64,000 nt of DNA from Rhytidiadelphus loreus (Eukaryota; Streptophyta; Bryopsida; Hypnales; Hylocomiaceae): NCBI GenBank assembly GCA_947034895.1, contig OX344761.1, positions 92,703,447 through 92,767,446 on the forward strand, read 5' to 3'. Below, one piece after another: positions 60,823-64,000 of this stretch. Every line of letters begins with the position of its first letter. The first letter of the stretch is position 1. A program made the translations under genes and the position numbers. Under the pieces are notes generated by a model. That model was not told where the DNA came from, made no database searches, and saw nothing but the letters and a program-made list of their open reading frames with translations.

Positions 60823-62740
60823 TTATGTATATATAAAGAAAGTAAGCAAGTTTTAATGAAGCACGAACAATACTTGGATGCAAATGCATTTTCTAAATAA
60901 AAGAAATAAAAATTATAAGTATAATGTGACATATTAATTTATAACATAAAAGATTAATATTAATATTTTTATTTATTTTTAACTTTTTAAAGTCCAATCA
61001 AATTTTCAAAAAAAATAATAAGAACTAAACTAGAAAAAAGAAACTACAAATTTTGACATCTATTTTTAGTCATGTTTTTTATTTTTGATTAAGGTTGCTA
61101 CCTAAATGCAATAATAATTTTTATGGAATAAATAACATATTATTGAAATCATTGAGGGAATGTCAAAAACTTTGAATTCAAGTATTTTTGAAATTGATTT
61201 GAGTAAGTTGCACTCTCAGTTTGCTTCACATTATTTTTTCAACATTTCATATCGATTTATAAAATCACTAACAATCACAGAAAAGCAACGTAAAATAGAT
61301 TATTAATGTATTGATATTCAAATCTAAATTCTATCACATATCATATGTTAAACAAAGCAACTTAATTAGAATCTCAACTTAAGATAGTTTAAAAAACTTG
61401 CATTCTTTAAACCTTTTAGGTCATTTGTCATTTACAAAAAAATACGTAGAATCAAAAAGTAAATTTCAAATTTCCTTTATCTATACATACTATGGAAATT
61501 AAAATAACTATTGTTTTCTCATATGCTAGATAAAGCAACATAGGAGACTAAAAGATTGCAAATTCCAATTGAGTGTTTTTTTACTCTTAAAAAAAAAATA
61601 GTGTCTTTCATTCCTTTGAAAATCTAAAATAAAATTGCAAAATAAGTTTTTTTGAAGGCAAAATAAAAATTCAATCAATTGGAAGGTATCTTTATTGAGT
61701 CTAATATTTTAAAAGTCTAATGCTTTAGAATAGGGTCGACATTTAATAGATTAGACCACATTATACTCAAGATCACTAAATATTATTGTAGACAAAAATA
61801 TCATATAAATAAAAAAACAAAACATCCTTCTTTAGCCTTTAGAAAACATCAATACAAAAAATCTCTATAATTGAATTTACAACACACCCTAGTTGCAAAA
61901 TTAATAAAAAAGATGTGGTATCCACTTGGTATATACCACTTGGGATTTAATTTGCCTATAGGTATGAAATTGGTGGGGAAAAAAAAAAAATTTGCAAAAC
62001 TATTTTTTGATTTTGAATTGAAGGTGGAATGTTCAAACCTTTACACCCTCAAAAGTAATGAAGTTTTGATTTGTTTACCAAATTGTATATTGATTCCTAA
62101 TTGCTAGATGAGAACCCAATTCTACAACTACATTGATTTATCTTTGATATTGATGGAAGGAAACTACACATAAATGCATCCAAAGAGACAATTCAACATG
62201 GTTCCCAATATTATATTGAATTTTTTTTTGTAGGTTCTTCTTAGTAGTTAAAAAAGGAGATTACAAAATGCATGTTATGGACATTGTATGGATAAACTAT
62301 GAATTTTCAAAGTACTGAAAATGGGAAAACCCAAATGCAACCCTAAGCTCTCATGAATAGAGGCTGTACATTTTAGGCAAAGAATATTTAGGGGTTGATA
62401 GTACAAAGGGCTCAAAATTAGGTGATGTTACCTTACAAAACAATTTAGTAATGGTAGACATTGATATGCACATTGGGTACTCGGAGACAGCAAGACGGAA
62501 ATAATCTGATTCCTCAACGAGGCATCTTTATTATGATAGGAATGTAAATTTGAAGTGTTTTCATAAATTCCAATTTATTTTGACAGTAATGTCTGTTGTC
62601 TTGCTTTTGAGAAGCGTTGATTGAGCACTATATGGGTCATTATAAATTAAGAAATAAATCACCATTATTACGTTCTACATTGGCAAAACTGGCTCTTACT
62701 GATGTGGACTACGTACTGGAAAAAATTCGCCCATCTTGAA
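60823..62740. other. Very AT-rich spacer with one dispersed repeat fragment
   Basis: No gene is seen. Bases 62290-62440 are related to 1979-2120 (see that entry) and end in gttaccttacaa. The frame at 61871-62107 (78 codons) has no family features. The last few hundred bases hold the 3' flank of the galacturonokinase gene. Confidence 0.5.
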
Positions 62741-64000
62741 TCATAAAACTTGGGCGTGGTCAGCCGAATCACAAACGAAGGTCGTGGTGACAAGTTGCTT
62801 TGCAAGATCAGGTTGAGCATGGAGGTACTTAGCACGCACAAACTCTTCTGCTTCCCTTGCAGAATCTGTAGCAAAAATGTTAGAAAATCTCCACGTAGAT
62901 TTGGAAGTTTAAAGTTGGGACTAAAGAGGATTGTGTTATCCAGGATGGCCAAAAACATGACTAAGACGACTATCCCAGCTAAGACACAAACAATAGTGTA
63001 ATGCACCAAATGTAGATAAACTTCTTCCTTCCTTCAATATTAAATCATACATACTAGACGCCTACATGTTCACATATTACAAGTAGAAGTTGAAATGATA
63101 GAAAGTGGACTCAACCTGACGCAACGAGTGCCACACAACACCCTCGAAAACCAGCTCCACTAAAGCGTGCACCATACACTCCTGGAGCCTGTGCAAGAAT
63201 CTCACGTAGTTGCACCAATGGTTCGCACCCTGAAATATATGAAGGCACAATTAGAGATCTAAAGTACAAATGCAATAACTATCGATCATCTTTAATGCAG
63301 AACATCTTCATCTCTGAAGAATATATGTGTAACGAGAAAATCACTCAACTATTCGATGTGGCGCATGATCTAAAACAAGATAGTTGAGAAAAAGATACAA
63401 TTGCTATTAAACTACATTAAGATACATGCATCATAGATGTTCATGCACTTCTTAAACAATCATCGACGACTATGATTGTAGTTGCTAATGTACTAGTGTT
63501 GGACACAACAGGTAACATATGAAGTAATCACTTACCACATTCATAATTATAAATAGAACTCAAGCCTGACTGTGACATCAACCGACCAAATTCAGCTAGG
63601 TTTCCGTACGACCAAGCTTCAATCCCTGCCCCAAGGCAAGAAAAGCATCAGTGAACGACCAAGGTGCAAGAGGTAGGAAAGTCGTCATCGTCAACATGGC
63701 CTCCGAAACGCAGTACGCTATCTAATGTATAGTAAAGTACATGAAACATGTATAGTAAAGTACATAAAACACACGTAGGAGGCTACCAATATGTCGCTTG
63801 GAATCCGTCAATAAACAAATGCAATGCGATGCACTTCAACGTTTCTAATGCAGAACAAACCCACCTGCAAACACTCGATCATTCTCAGAAAAGAAGTGTT
63901 CAGCTCTTCTCGCAAGGTCTCCTTCCAACAAGCCCTATGGTACAGATGCATACACCGTTTAGTAGGCTCCTAACTCGTGTATACTAGAAGGCAAGATCAC
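62741..64000 (-). CDS. GALAK: Galacturonokinase, C-terminal part (gene runs off the right edge)
   Basis: Phosphorylates D-galacturonate at C1 with ATP (EC 2.7.1.44) to recycle pectin sugars in the cytosol; a member of the GHMP kinases. Four exons are in the window: 63934-63865, 63625-63536, 63229-63116 and 62865-62741 (stop TGA at 62743-62741), in phase, giving 132 C-terminal residues. Landmarks: DLARRAEHFFSENDRVFAG, EAWSYGNLAEFGRLMSQSG, LSSIYNYECG, EPLVQLREIL and the GHMP motif 3 GVYGARFSGAGFRGCC, ending ADHAQVL. These follow Arabidopsis galacturonokinase more closely than GALK1 or ARA1. The N-terminal two thirds (substrate and ATP motifs) lie beyond 64000; 63935-64000 is intron. Confidence 0.94.

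Overview
This is nuclear DNA of a land plant. The evidence is many-exon genes with GT-AG introns, plant-only gene families (phytyl ester synthase, galacturonokinase, plant-type COX5C, a CPP1/DUF3353 plastid protein), TTTAGGG-type interstitial telomere-like repeats, and decayed plant LINE and CACTA elements. Long AT-rich, repeat-filled gaps would suit a seed-free plant such as a bryophyte or lycophyte, but nothing in the window fixes the species. Gene models were assembled by hand from reading frames, splice sites and remembered family sequences. All six complete multi-exon models close in frame; one of them, the unrecognised gene at 16.3-17.0 kb, is only tentative.

Layout. 0.7-10.9 kb (minus): an 18-exon plastid phytyl ester synthase/diacylglycerol acyltransferase whose introns hold tandem repeats and telomere-like runs. 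12-16 kb: repeat-rich DNA with a decayed copy of the next gene. 16.3-17.0 kb (minus): an unrecognised small gene, probably two exons. 19.3-27.6 kb (minus): a complete 20-exon VAC14. 27.6-33.5 kb: repeats. 33.5-35.3 kb (minus): a complete 4-exon KAE1/OSGEP. 37.9-44.5 kb: a 5'-truncated LINE relic broken by three insertions, the largest a 4.0-kb CACTA element with terminal inverted repeats and a 3-bp target duplication. 46.7-49.4 kb (plus): an SFT2-like Golgi transport gene. 52.1-53.1 kb (plus): an intronless GC-rich CPP1-like plastid protein. 54.3 kb (plus): tRNA-Pro(UGG). 55.9-58.9 kb (minus): a 6-exon mitochondrial-type malate dehydrogenase. 60.6 kb (plus): a COX5C-like subunit. 62.7 kb to the right edge (minus): the C-terminal end of galacturonokinase.

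The genes are ordinary housekeeping genes of organelles and endomembranes and form no operon or cluster. The one possible thematic pair is MDH and COX5C, two nuclear genes for mitochondrial proteins, divergently arranged in very AT-rich DNA. I found no defence system, CRISPR array, gene cluster or other clearly new system. The parts most worth a second look are the orphan gene and its decayed copy, the layered transposon insertions, a hairpin-like 3' terminus that a LINE relic shares with several dispersed repeats, and repeated local tandem duplications in the 5' regions of four genes.
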